Positions 10,540 through 22,043 of a stretch of DNA of 64,000 nucleotides are shown piece by piece (position 1 is the stretch's first letter; each line of letters begins with the position of its first letter). This DNA comes from Lactarius indigo (lineage: Eukaryota; Basidiomycota; Agaricomycetes; Russulales; Russulaceae), in assembly GCA_025766275.1 (NCBI GenBank), contig JAFKAC010000003.1, positions 1,488,001-1,552,000 on the forward strand, given 5' to 3'. A model generated the notes under the pieces. That model was given only the letters and a program-made list of their open reading frames with translations, did no database searches and was not told the DNA's origin. A program made the position numbers and the translations under genes.

Positions 10540-10907
10540 CTATATCATGTATCCGTTTAGTGAATCCATAAAATTGAGGGCAATGTGTTGTATCAAGACG
10601 AGCAGTCCCGTTGGTCCATTTGGTTCAAATATTTTTTTCTCTCTAGATTAAACGACCTGGATATGTTATGAGTCGATAGAACAATCACCATTCATCCGAA
10701 ATCTTGAATCACCAAGGAAGTCAAAGTTGGACAGGCGGCGTCACCTTGCCGCGCCTCACGCGTCTTGTTCCACAACACAACTTAACTCGGCACTCCCGGT
10801 CTCTTTGCCTACCCACGCTCCCTCCACGCCCTTCCTCCACGCCCCGCTCTCCTCCCTCCCTCCCTCCTTGTATGCGCTCTTAGATTCCACCTTTAACTAC
10901 ATCCACC
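10540..10907 (+). promoter_or_regulatory. Upstream region of chitin synthase with CT-rich tract
   Basis: A strongly pyrimidine-rich stretch (about 10808-10868, ctccctcc-type words) precedes the chitin synthase ATG by about 40 bp. Such tracts commonly surround transcription starts of well-expressed fungal genes. No TATA box is obvious. Confidence 0.45.
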
Positions 10908-13900
10908 ATGGATTACCAAGGACAGCGTCCCCCTCGCGCTCACAGACCTTCCTATTCACAATATCCCCAACAACCATTGGCCCCGAGCTCCCCTCCTTCC
11001 TATATCGATCGACCTGCCTCCCCCTATAGTCCATATAACCACACTCCCCCTCAATCCTACGAGGCTGGTCGCAGCGCCAACAACGTCTCTTTCCAGAGTA
11101 CCGAAAGGGGAGACCGTCGGGCGCCTCTCGATCAACCTGGCCGAGTACGGCAACACTCTGCTTATCAGAACGTATCGTCACTTCCAAGTCCCGACCCTGA
11201 AACTGGCTACGCGATGGCAGACGCTGCGCTGGTAGGCAGGAAGAAAAGCCTCGTGCGGCCTGATAGGGAGAAGATCGAACCCGGTCATAGACAATGGCAC
11301 TACCGCACTCATGCTGCGAGGCTTGAAGATACCAACGCAAACCTTGTTCGACCATCCAGTATGTTTTGTCTTCAACAATTTTTTATGCTTTGTAAACACT
11401 TCCCTTCTCAGCCACCGGCAATGCCCCTCACCGGGCTCCCCTTCGCCGTGGTCGGTCTCTCTTGGGTAGAGAGGAAGATGTGCACGAGTCGGGTCTCGCT
11501 TTGTTCAAGCGTGGCACGACCCTCCGAAGGAAGCAGCAGGTCCCAACGGACGTAGAAGAACCGCCGAGTCGTCGTCGAGGCTGTCTAGGGAACATCCCAG
11601 GGCCGCACGATGGCTGGGTTACCTATTGCTACCTTCTAACGGTTTGTGTGCCCCCGTTCTTACTTAGATCGTGCGGTGAGTATTTCTATTGTTCCCCTCA
11701 ACCACCCGGCTTCAATGATTCCTCGGTCAGGTATCCGCAGCCCTGAGCAACAGCGTGCCTGGAGAGAAAAAATGGGCCTGATTAGTTTAATCGTCCTTCT
11801 GATGGCTGGCGTCGGCTTCTTGACTTTTGGTTTCACTGAGGTCGTCTGCGGGACTCCTCCCAACCGGTTCCATGCTGGCTTCATCGATAAGGCGTCCGTC
11901 ATCATTCACGGCTACGATTACGACTTTTCCCATTTCGCGCACCCCAAAGTTGGAAATTTTGATGGCCGGAGCAATCCTCTCTTCGAGGGTAATTGGAATG
12001 CGGCTAGCAACGACATTTCGTTTTTATTCCAAAATACGAACGGACCTTGTCAGGGAATCATCACCAAGGCATCAAACTCGTCCATCACTGGGAATAACGG
12101 GCAGCTAGACTGGTATTTCCCCTGCAACATCTACAATCAGCAGGGCACGTCTGGAGCCAATTTTTCGGGATATGAGAGTAACACAAATTGTCATATCTCT
12201 TCCACGGCGCGGTCACAGTTGGCAAAGCTCAGCCCTATGGGACAAGTATACTACTCGTGGAATGACATCAAGAACTCAAACCGGAATCTCGCCGTTTACG
12301 AGTCGTAAGTGGCGCCAACTCTCTTATCGAACTATCTGTTCAGTCTTGTTTTGCAGGACCGTCTTGGATTTCGGCCTTCTCAAATGGCTCAGCAAAGGAG
12401 AGGTCAACTATCCCCCGATTTTTGATCAATTTGCGAACCCCAATGGCACATTCAATGGAAAGGACATATCAATGTTCATGGAGCGCACGAAACAACAGAC
12501 ATTGGGTCACTGCCTACAGAATACCATTGGCGTTGGCTTTATCGACACGAATAGCATCGGCTGCGTAGCTTCGGATGTCGTCCTCTATGTCTCCCTCATC
12601 TTCATCGTCGGCGTTGTCGCTATTCGTTTCATCATGGCTGTGATGTTCGCCTGGTTTTTCGCGCACAGACTTGGCATGTCCAAACACGAAACGTATGAAC
12701 AGCGTATTCAACGAATGGCCGAGATCGAGAATTGGACGAATGACATCTACCGCCCAGCCCCGAGTCAGTATCGACCAACCGTCTCGAAAAACGGATCCAC
12801 GCCTAACAAGAAGGAGAAGAAGGGCATCTGGCCCCGTCATTCGCGCTTCACACCCTCGGATAACGTCATCAAAGGCGTCGGCGCCAGGCCGAACACCTCA
12901 TATGGTGCGCCAGATGCGATTCCCTACAAGCGTGGTACGACAAGCGTCTATGGTACCCCCTCTGTTTCCGGAAAGAGCAACAAGCTCACTCCTCCAGACG
13001 CTCTTTATCGCGACTCGAGGAGCTCTACTTCCCTCAATGATCCGCGCGGATTCACAGATGTTGTGTGTCCTTTCCCTTTGAACAACGTTGTTCCCCAGCC
13101 CGCTCCAGGATCTGAGCCATTTGGTTTCCCGCTCGCACATACGATCTGTCTCGTCACCGGCGTATTCCGAGTCCGTGGAGGGCTTGCGCACAACGCTCGA
13201 TTCTCTCGCTACAACCGACTATCCAAACAGTCATAAACTCATCTTAGTTATCGCAGATGGCGTGGTCAAAGGCGCTGGGAATGACAAGACGACACCAGAA
13301 ATTTGCCTATCCATGATGAAAGAGTTTGTGATCGATCCTGACGACGTTGAGGCCCACTCCTACTGTTGCCATCGCAGATGGGCACAAGCGACACAACATG
13401 GCCAAGGTCTATGCTGGTTTCTACGACTATGACGACCTCACCGTAGAAAAGTCAAAGCAGCAGCGCGTGCCCTGTGGTATTAGTCGCAAAGACGGGCAAC
13501 CCATTAGAAGCGAAGGATGCTAAACCCGGAAATCGCGGCAAACGAGACTCGCAGATTGTCCTCATGTCTTTCCTCCAGAAAGTCATGTTCGACGAACGGA
13601 TGACCACCTTCGAATACGAGTTTTTCAATTCACTTTGGCGGGTAACTGGAGTGAGCCCGGATCGCTACGAATTAGTGCTTTGTGTGGACGCCGATACGAA
13701 GGTGTTCCCTGACTCGCTAACTCGAATGGCCTCATGTATGGTTCAAGACGAGGAGATTATGGGACTTTGCGGCGAAACCAAGATCGCTAACAAGGGGGAG
13801 ACTTGGGTTACCATGATTCAAGGTACGTTCACATCGTCCAACCTTACCGCTTGATTGACCCCATTCTGCAGTGTTCGAGTATTACATTTCTCACCACATG

Positions 13901-15540
13901 ACCAAGGCGTTTGAATCGATGTTCGGTGGCGTGACATGCTTGCCAGGTTGTTTCAGCATGTATCGTATCAAGGCCCCAAAGGGTGCCTCCGGGTACTGGG
14001 TCCCCATTCTCGCCAACCCAGATATCGTGGAACATTACTCGGAGAATGTGGTTGATACTCTGCACAAGAAGAACTTGTTACTCCTTGGAGAAGATAGGTA
14101 TCTAACGACACTCATGTTGAAGACATTCCCGAAGCGCAAGAACCTATTTTTGCCCTCTGCTGTCTGTAAGACCGTTGTGCCAGATACATTTAGAGTCCTT
14201 CTCTCGCAGCGTCGTCGTTGGATCAATTCAACGGTACACAATCTCGCTGAGCTCGTCCTCGTCCGCGATCTCTGCGGGACGTTCTGCTTCTCGATGCAAT
14301 TTGTTGTTGGTATGGAGTTGGCCGGTACCCTCGTTCTCCCCGCCGCTATTTCTTTCACTCTATACCTCATAATCAGCACCATCGTCCCCGGAGGTCCAAA
14401 TACCACTATCCCTCTCGCCCTTTTGGCTATCATTCTTGGCCTACCTGGATTACTCATTGTCATCACCACGCGCAAGATTGCATATGTGGGCTGGATGTTG
14501 GTCTACCTCCTTTCGCTTCCGATCTGGAACGGTATCCTTCCCGCATACGCATACTGGCATTTCGACGACTTTTCGTGGGGTCAGACGCGACAGGTTTCTG
14601 GAGACAAAGGTGGAAACCACGGTGACAAGGAAGGCGAGTTTGATTCGACGAATATCGTAATGAAGCGCTGGGCCGAGTTTGAGCGCGAGAGACGATGGAA
14701 GAATGGCGTGTACTCAAGGGATTCGACCTACTACGACCCCAAGGCCAACTCCCCAAGGCGGTACGAATCCGGATCTTCACTTTCCACCACGAATGACTGA
14801 CCCGTTATTACAGGTACTCTACTGTGTCCAACACCGACACCGGCGTCACTCCCTCACAAGGCTTTGATGCTAGCACGACGGATTCTTTCGCAAACCCTAA
14901 TGGCCCCCGTCCGCGTCACGATAGTCAACAACTTCTCACCCTTCCCGCTCCGCTCGCCTTAAATCGCCCGCTAGCTGGTGGTTCTTCGACTTCTGTTGCC
15001 CGGTCTAACGAAGAGGTATATTCAGATAACGCCTCCTCTCACCAACGTCTCGTCTCCAGCCCTACTTCCACTGCGACTGAGCACCAGGTTGAGGAATATC
15101 ATGGCGCATCAAACTCAGCCTCCCAGCGCCGCCCGTCCCCAGGTGGTGGGAATCATGACCATCACAACGTACGTATGACTGGTGGGCATGGGGCGATTCG
15201 CCAAGCAACAGCACCGATCTCATTCCCTATCGACACGCCAAATCCGTTCCAAACTGGCCATGGTGACTATTATGGCGTAGAACATGACGTTACCCACACG
15301 GTGTCCCCCCCACCATCGAGTGGCCAACCCCGGTCGCGCGGTGTTAGCTTGTCGGACAAGGGACCTGTTCCACCTGAAGGCGGCGTTCGTCGTGTTTCCC
15401 GCCCTCCACCGCGCCGCCCTACGTCACAGACACCCCAACAGAACAGATACTCGCGCCCTTCATCTGTTTACGCCACTTTACCCCCTGGTGCCGCCCCGCC
15501 CAATCCTAATAATGGACAATACGGACGACCAGAGAATTAA
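10908..15540 (+). CDS. Chitin synthase, class IV-type (reading frame interrupted)
   Basis: Six exons: 10908-11358, 11412-11675, 11731-12304, 12357-13822, 13872-14760 and 14814-15540. Removing three surplus bases, the exons sum to 1456 cod with stop, about 1455 residues. It is a plasma-membrane processive glycosyltransferase making chitin from UDP-GlcNAc. An N-terminal Pro/Ser/Tyr-rich tail is followed by two membrane segments, then the GT2 catalytic domain with [25 protein letters not shown] and the hallmark [12 protein letters not shown]-terminal membrane helices follow, then a Ser/Pro-rich tail in exon 6. Three single-base insertions, near 13159, 13365 and 13472, each shift the frame within the catalytic domain; together they restore it. 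Sequence error is likelier than pseudogenisation, because the remainder is under clear coding constraint. Confidence 0.88.
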
Positions 15541-16266
15541 CGATGACCCCATGGACTAGATGGATTGATGTACAGAATATCCGGACATTTCCGTTTAGTG
15601 ACGGTATTTTTCACTCGCTCTAATTGGGACTTTTTGCCTGTCCACTCGTCGTGCAATATCTTTATGTGCTCAATCGCTCGACATATCCACGGCATCGCAC
15701 CTGTTCCGCCACTGCTTCCGGGCGTAGTAGTCATTTCTTCCGAGCTACTTTACGATACCTGTTTCCTTTGTCTCGAACTTTTTGCTTTATTCTTGAACCA
15801 TTGTTAGTTACATTGATGGCACATTATCACAATGTTCATGCATCTTACCCATTGGACTCTCTCATTATGGTGACGGTAAACGGCAGCCTGGAGCAGGCCT
15901 GAAGTCTGGCATGTCAATCTTAGCGTAGGGTTAGGGTACACTCAAGCCGTTCCAATAAACTAAGGTCTCAGACGGGTGACTCATGGCAACTACTGCACCC
16001 TACATTCGTCCACTCAGAGTTCAGCGCGTTACGCTCATAGAATTCCTTGATTTCTGCTTCTCGCGTAGCGGATGCCCTCACTCGCTTATCGTCTTCACTT
16101 TACGCAACCAGAGCGGACCTGTAATTACCAGCACTGAGATCAGAATGCACTGGCAAAAGGTGCTCGGAACTGACCGACTGGATCGTGATGATCGTGGAAG
16201 ATCGTCGTCCAGCTTCCGAGGACACCGTAAGACGACCGCACCCCACCGACCTGCACGCCATCACAA
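15541..16266. other. Intergenic region with a doubtful 95-codon frame
   Basis: Downstream flank of the chitin synthase, converging on the F-box gene. A plus-strand open frame at 15983-16270 (MATTAPYIRPLRVQRVTLIE) has a coding-like first half and a basic, low-complexity tail. It could be a first exon of an unrecognised small gene running into the F-box 3' end. No family was recognised. Confidence 0.3.
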
Positions 16267-17595
16267 CTAAGGGAGTATTGATGCGTTGATCAGACCTCTC
16301 AGGTTACCTTCAAAGTGGATTGGATATGATACCTCCAGACTGACTGCCCGCCCTCCCCACAAACCTGGAAAAATTGTAGGCGACAGCCACCAAAATGCAC
16401 AGATATACAAACGCACCCATTTCCAGCGGAGATGCTCGTCAGGCGTCATCTCGATCCGGCCAACCATCGTCTGACCATCACGTACTTCGCCCGCGAAGAC
16501 TAAGCGTGGTCGGGTGGGACGCTCGGGATCTTCTTCGAAGCCAATGACGCGGAAGTACACGGGAAGCACGCGGAACGCGTCTCGGAATCCCGGGTCCCGG
16601 AACATCGATATGTCGAGTGGCCCACGGTCGTTCGACTGTGTCAACCACGTCAATCAGTAGCCAAATTTACAGTAAAGTCGGGTGGGGCTTACTGCATGGT
16701 TGTTAAACTCTACGCAGCTGTTAATGTCTGCTCGGTAGAAAGGGGGAAGGTGCGCACGTAAAAGCTCGCGATGGTCAACGAAGCAAAATGAGCAGTGCCA
16801 TAGGCCCTCGATGCCCGCCCAGTCGTGCGCCTTGAGGTCCAGCCCCAGTGGGACGATGCTCTGACAGTACGGCATGCTCAACGGGATGAGCGGGAATACG
16901 AATGGCTCGGTTTCGCGCAAGTCGACGAGGTGCGTTGCGACCACGCGGTGGATTGCGTGGAGGTGCACCCAGTTGACACGACCGCTGCCATCGGGGAGAT
17001 ATGGCCCAAAGCTACCATCAGAGAAGTAATTACGCAAGTCATAAACGAATGCGCGGGCGGCGGCTTTATTCACGCTTCTCGCGTCACTGGGTGTAAGCCC
17101 GAGGTGTACTAGGAGGTAAGCGCGCAGTTGAGCCTCCGTCGGGGATAATGGAAGGGTCCCATTAAGGAAAGCACCGTCACGAAGCATCGTGACGAGCCAG
17201 ACCAGGTTCTTCGAGAGTGTTTTCTCACAGAACGAGGTTGCGGGTGTGGCTCCACGAAGCATGGCAATCAACGTGCGTAAGATGGTCTCGCGCTCCCGTG
17301 GCCGGCATTTGGACGGGTCATTGAGCACTGTTCGTGCGCGGATGATGGCCTGCAATGAACTTTTCCAGTCGATGCTCTCCGTCAAGATGCGCTCGAGATG
17401 AGGAGAGAGAGCAAGTCGGGGATCATCGAAGGGCTGCGCAAGATAGAGCTCACGCCAGAGGTGGTTGTCCCCTGAGTGATAAACAAATCTGTTGTGCTGC
17501 CTGGATGTCTCGGAAAAGGACGCCACGTCGAGTGGGTCGAGAAAAGCAAGAACCCGCTCGATGATCTCCTGTGGTATCAAGGCAAGAGAAGGCAT
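16267..17595 (-). CDS. F-box protein
   Basis: Two exons, 17595-16693 and 16635-16267, with one 57-nt GT-AG intron; 423 residues. The N-terminus LIPQEIIERVLAFLDPLDVASFSETSRQ fits the F-box motif that binds Skp1 in SCF ubiquitin ligases, and the following NHLWRELYLAQPFDDPRL is typical of basidiomycete F-box proteins. The remaining roughly 360 residues carry no WD40 or LRR repeats that I can see. This C-terminal part presumably binds the substrate, whose identity is unknown. The gene lies back to back with malate synthase across an 819-bp spacer. Confidence 0.8.
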
Positions 17596-18414
17596 GTATG
17601 GTAGGGAGAGGGAATTAGCATCAGTGAATGTGCCTCATAAAATCCAAAGGTGAGACGGGCTCGGGAGGATACCGAGCTCGGGACTCGTCACTACCTCGAT
17701 AAATCTTCGGCGATAAATATAACCGGTACTGTTCACTCGTTAAGTCCGATGAAGGGCCCCGGGTTTGACGCTTGTGAGAACTCATGTAGCTTCGAATTTG
17801 GAAGTAAATGGGGCCATGGTTTCGTCAACTTCGTCTTATGAAATTTCGGCTTTGTGTTTGCCGAGTCGGTTGAGCGACATATATAATTCTGGGTGTACGG
17901 TGGATGCTTACTCGTGCAAAGGGCTGCGCTTGACAAAGCTAAAGGCAGCACCGCGAACGCACCAGCATCGTTTGCGAATGCAGATGGAGGACGGTAGAGC
18001 CAGGGCCGCGCGATAGGTTCGCACATCGGCCCCTCGTGCTGCTTGCAGGGGCAGAATGGGAGGTAGCGCTAGCAAAAAGCGTTCGAGGGAGGCGATGCAA
18101 TAGGTCACCCCGCAGTCAGGAGCGTTCGCATTGGCACGTCCTTGCTGGTGGCGAGATCAGCTCGGACGGTACGGGACGTCAATATTAGCGTAATATTAGA
18201 GTGCACTCATCCGAGTCCACTCCCTTGTGACCTGTCCCTGTGTTCGAGTATATTACGTGAGACAAGTTTCATCGGCATGTGATACACTAGATGACGTCCG
18301 TCGTACGGAACTGTTACTCGCGAAAACGGACCTCGGAGTGCCGCCTCGAGTATAAATGTCAGCTGGACGATCAATGGCAATCCATACGACCTCCTATCTC
18401 TCTCCACCAAAATC
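17596..18414. other. Divergent spacer, F-box / malate synthase
   Basis: 819 bp with no coding exon supported. It must contain the promoters of both flanking genes. The half next to malate synthase carries the TATA box listed separately. Confidence 0.5.
18351..18356 (+). promoter_or_regulatory. TATA box of malate synthase
   Basis: TATAAA stands 64 bp upstream of the malate synthase start codon, in a suitable position for a strongly inducible promoter. Confidence 0.6.
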
Positions 18415-20240
18415 ATGGGTATAGAAATCCACACCCGAGTTGCCCCGAACGCCCAGGCAGAGATCCTCACCGAGGGTGCCCTTCGATTCTTGGCTGCCCT
18501 TCATCAAACGTTCGATGCGACCCGCCAGGGTCTTCTCGCCGCCCGCGAGGCAGCTCAAGCACGCTTCGATGCTGGGGTACCTTTTGACTTCCCCCCCGAG
18601 ACTGCCCACATCCGTGCCGAGCCTTCCTGGCATTGCGCCCCACCTGCTCCTGGCTTGGAGGACAGACGCGTCGAAATCACCGGTCCGACCGATAGGAAGA
18701 TGGTCATTAACGCTCTGAATAGCGGTGCCAAAACATTCATGGCCGATTTCGAGGGTATGGATTTTAACCTTATACTGCCCGACGTGACTGACAGTACCGA
18801 ATTCATGTAGATGCTTCCTCACCGACCTTCAAGGCAATGATTGAGGGCCAGATCAACCTTCGCGATGCCATTCGCCGACAGGTTGACTTTGAGTCAAACG
18901 GAAAGCAATATAAGCTCTCGCCGAACCCCGCTGTCCTCATCGTGCGGCCTCGTGGCTGGCACCTTGATGAACCACGCGTCACTGTCAACAGGGCACCGAT
19001 GTCCGGTTCCCTCTTCGATTTCGGCCTTTATTTCTATCACAACGCCAAGGAACTCGTGAAGCGCGGCTTTGGCCCTTACTTTTACCTTCCAAAGATGGAG
19101 CACTACCTCGAAGCTCGCCTGTGGAATGACGTCTTCCTTTTCGCCCAGTCTTACATCGGCATGCCGCATAATACTATCAGAGCTACCGTGTTGATCGAAA
19201 CTCTCCCCGCCGCTTTCCAGATGGAAGAGATACTTTTCGAGCTGAGAAACCACTCTTCTGGACTGAATTGTGGCCGGTAAGTTCATCGTGTTTACTCCGC
19301 AACAGCAAAGCTAATCGTGTCGCAGATGGGATTACATCTTCAGCTTCATAAAGAAGCGCCGCGCCGATAGGAGCGCAATTCTTCCGGATCGCAAGGACGT
19401 CACCATGGAAGTCGGCTTTATGGATGCCTATGTCCGACTTCTTATTCAAACATGCCACAGGTGCGCTTCCAAGGTCAGAGATATCGGATTGAGTCCTGAC
19501 ACCTAGCTTCCAGGCGCAAGGTGGCCGCCATTGGTGGGATGTCCGCCCAAATTCCTATCAAGGGCGATGAAAAGGCAAACAACGTTGCGATGAGCAAGGT
19601 CCGCGCAGATAAGCTTCGAGAAGTCACCAACGGACATGACGGAACCTGGATTGCCCATCCCCTGATCAACAAGATCGCCCACGAGATTTTCGATCAGCAT
19701 ATGTTGGGTCCCAATCAGGTACGTTCCCTGGCTCGTGCATGTGCGCGATATTGAATTCCCGCCTTGCAGTACCACATTCGGCGCGAGGACGTTCGCGTTG
19801 CCGCTGCTGACTTGCTGAACACGAAAGTGCCTGGCAAGGTCACTTCCGAGGGCGTGCGTTCGAACGTCTCGACTGTTCTTGCATATGCAAGCGCTTGGCT
19901 CGCTGGCAACGGGTGCATCCCTCTCAACCATCTTATGGAGGACGCCGCGACTGCAGAAATCGCACGCGTTCAGCTCTGGCAGTGGGTCCACCATGGCGTG
20001 CGTGACGACACTGGTGCAACTATCACTGCCGATTACATTACCAAACTCACCGATGCTGCTGTTCCCGAGGTCCGCAAGGCAGTACCTGCGCTCAAGGGAG
20101 AACACTTACATATCGTCGCCGAGTACGTGAAGAAACAGGTTCGCCAGCAGTGGCCTAGTGAGTTCTTGACAAGTGACTTGATGCCGTATCTTTCTGCCGC
20201 GGATGGGGTCCCCGCGAGTTGGCACCGTAGCATGCTGTAA
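18415..20240 (+). CDS. Malate synthase
   Basis: Five exons: 18415-18754, 18811-19276, 19326-19460, 19514-19718 and 19770-20240, totalling 539 codons including stop (538 residues), the normal size of the eukaryotic/A-type enzyme. It condenses glyoxylate with acetyl-CoA to malate, the second dedicated step of the glyoxylate cycle. Family signatures are intact: [10 protein letters not shown] across intron 1, [54 protein letters not shown] and [13 protein letters not shown] across intron 2. The C-terminus is Ser-Met-Leu, an acceptable PTS1 variant that points to peroxisomes. No frame damage is seen. Regulation by carbon source is expected for the family but not shown by the sequence. Confidence 0.95.
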
Positions 20241-20873
20241 GGACCAGTTCGACACATAACTTGGGACAGATTGTTTTTTTTTTTTTTTGGCTGATGCCGC
20301 GTCAGACGATGCGTGCAGGCCCTAGTAGTTCTTACCCAGTTCTGGTTCTACGTTGCATATACACATTTGTCCCAGCTTGTGCTCATCAGTTTACTCTATC
20401 TTCGTTCTTTGCGCACCTAAAACCCATCATTCTAAGTCCTCAATCGATCTCCTGTTTCGTCACACTCGGTTGTCAACTTTCCCCCCAACGAGTCGGATCG
20501 ACTTGCCATACCTGCTTCAACGGCAGGCGCGTATAGAGGAGGCGACATTGAACGCTTTATTGGACTTACGTAGGAAAGAAAAACGGGTTTGTATCAAACA
20601 AATTTGTCTTGCACACAAAGATGTACATGGCTATGTCTGAGTGTCCGAAAACTCTGTTGAATGACGGCCCAGTGAGGCCCACCAAGAATTACTAGTACAA
20701 ACTTATACAGCGAGCTGGCCTTCGTGGCTGCGATGATTCTCCATTGACATCTACATGACTCGAGGAATGATGCGGGGATGCATACGGCCATGTATTGTGT
20801 AGGTCCAGGTATGACCCAGGTTTTGCAATGCGTACATGAGCATACATGAAGGTGACAAGTAGCGAGTGCAAGG
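20241..20873. other. Convergent 3' flanks
   Basis: 633 bp between the ends of malate synthase and RPL13. It begins with a run of about 14 T at 20273-20288. No gene can be supported. Confidence 0.45.
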
Positions 20874-21627
20874 CTATTTTTTCTTGGCTGCCTCCTCCTC
20901 TTCCTTCTGTGAAATGGTAGTAGAATGTGAGCAATTACAATGTAAGCCAGTGTAGTTAGTTAGCGACTCGCCTTCGCCGCACGGATTTTACGTGCACCCT
21001 CAAACCTTGCCTCTGCCCGGTAGTTGCGAAGTGTCTTGTACGCATTGAATGCACGCTCTTCCTGGCTAATCTTCCGGGGCTGTTCAGGAACAAACGGAGG
21101 GGGAAGGGGGAGAGTCTGGCGAGTTGTAAGGGCCGTGAGGTCCTCGGGCTGTTTTTTTTTGTTTTCTTCTCGTGAGCTCGTGGACACATATAATAAAGAA
21201 ATTGCCGCACCGAAGAGTCGCTCTTCTTAGGCTTGCCCGTCTTGCGCGGGAACACGACGAGGCGCTCCTTGTACGCCTTCAGTCGCTCAACATTGATCGC
21301 CTTCCCTTCGACGGAGAGATTCCGGCGCCGGTGGTCAACCACGATGCCCAGTCCCAGTGCGGTCTTGCGGCTGACACCAGCCTCCTTCAGTTCTCCAAGA
21401 GTGAAGCCACGGCCCTCGCGTAATTTTGTGTTGTATCGGACTGTTTGGCCACGCACAGCCGGGCGAAGGAGGGTGAGGGGGCGCACACCGAGGACTGCCG
21501 TCTTGGCTTTGCGAGCGTTGCGCCGGCGGAGCTTGCGTCCAGGTTGATCGAACCAAGTCCTGACATGGCGCTGCCAATCTTTGCGAAAGTGATTGGCATG
21601 GAGGACGTTGTTTTTTCCGAATCCCAT
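20874..21627 (-). CDS. RPL13: 60S ribosomal protein L13 (eL13)
   Basis: Three exons: 21627-21211, 21148-20972 and 20906-20874; 208 residues, the usual length. The protein starts MGFGKNNVLHANHFRKDWQR and contains TWFDQPGRKLRRRNARK and GRGFTLGELKEAGVSRK, characteristic of eL13 of the large ribosomal subunit. It ends in the typical Lys/Glu/Ala tail (KEEEEAAKKK). The second intron uses a GC donor (AAG|gcgagt, 20971-20907). Reading straight through the first intron gives a false alternative C-terminus, so the spliced form was chosen because it restores the conserved PLPPPFVPEQPRKISQEE segment. The gene is divergent from ALG9 with a 416-bp spacer. Confidence 0.95.
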
Positions 21628-22043
21628 GGTCTCTGTGTTCAGAGGCTGTCAACGATCGCTGTGGCGGGAGAGCAGAAGAGATGGAAGAGTGAGGGTGCAT
21701 CTACAGCATCTGGGTGCCATCCGACCGAAAATCAGGCAATTTGGCCAGTCCAAACGAGAGAGATAGACACTTGCAGACACTGTATGTGCAACCGGAGGGT
21801 AAAATTAAGAAAAAGATAGAGCTACTGACCTTGACTGGGCTTTCTTGTTGTCGGCTGGCGTTGATGTTGTGGGGGCTTGTCTGGGTTTCAAAAGTATAGA
21901 CGTCCAGTGGCAACTTCCATGAGACACGTGACCAGCGCGTCGAAGGCCCGTATCCATCACAAACACCGAGCCGAGCGAGCACCCTGTGGTGTGCAGTCAG
22001 CTATTCCCCTCGTAAGGCTGTCTTTTCGTAATCTCCACCGCTT
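21628..22043. promoter_or_regulatory. Shared divergent promoter, RPL13 / ALG9
   Basis: 416 bp between two divergent ATGs. Expected to hold both promoters. No TATA box or known ribosomal-protein element can be identified with confidence. Confidence 0.4.

Noticed and set aside
13088..13432. A separate short gene inside chitin synthase
   Set aside because: Its central part is the chitin synthase catalytic domain in a shifted frame; it is not an independent gene.
15926..15936. Telomere-like tagggttaggg
   Set aside because: Less than two units inside a gene-dense region; expected by chance and not an interstitial telomere array.
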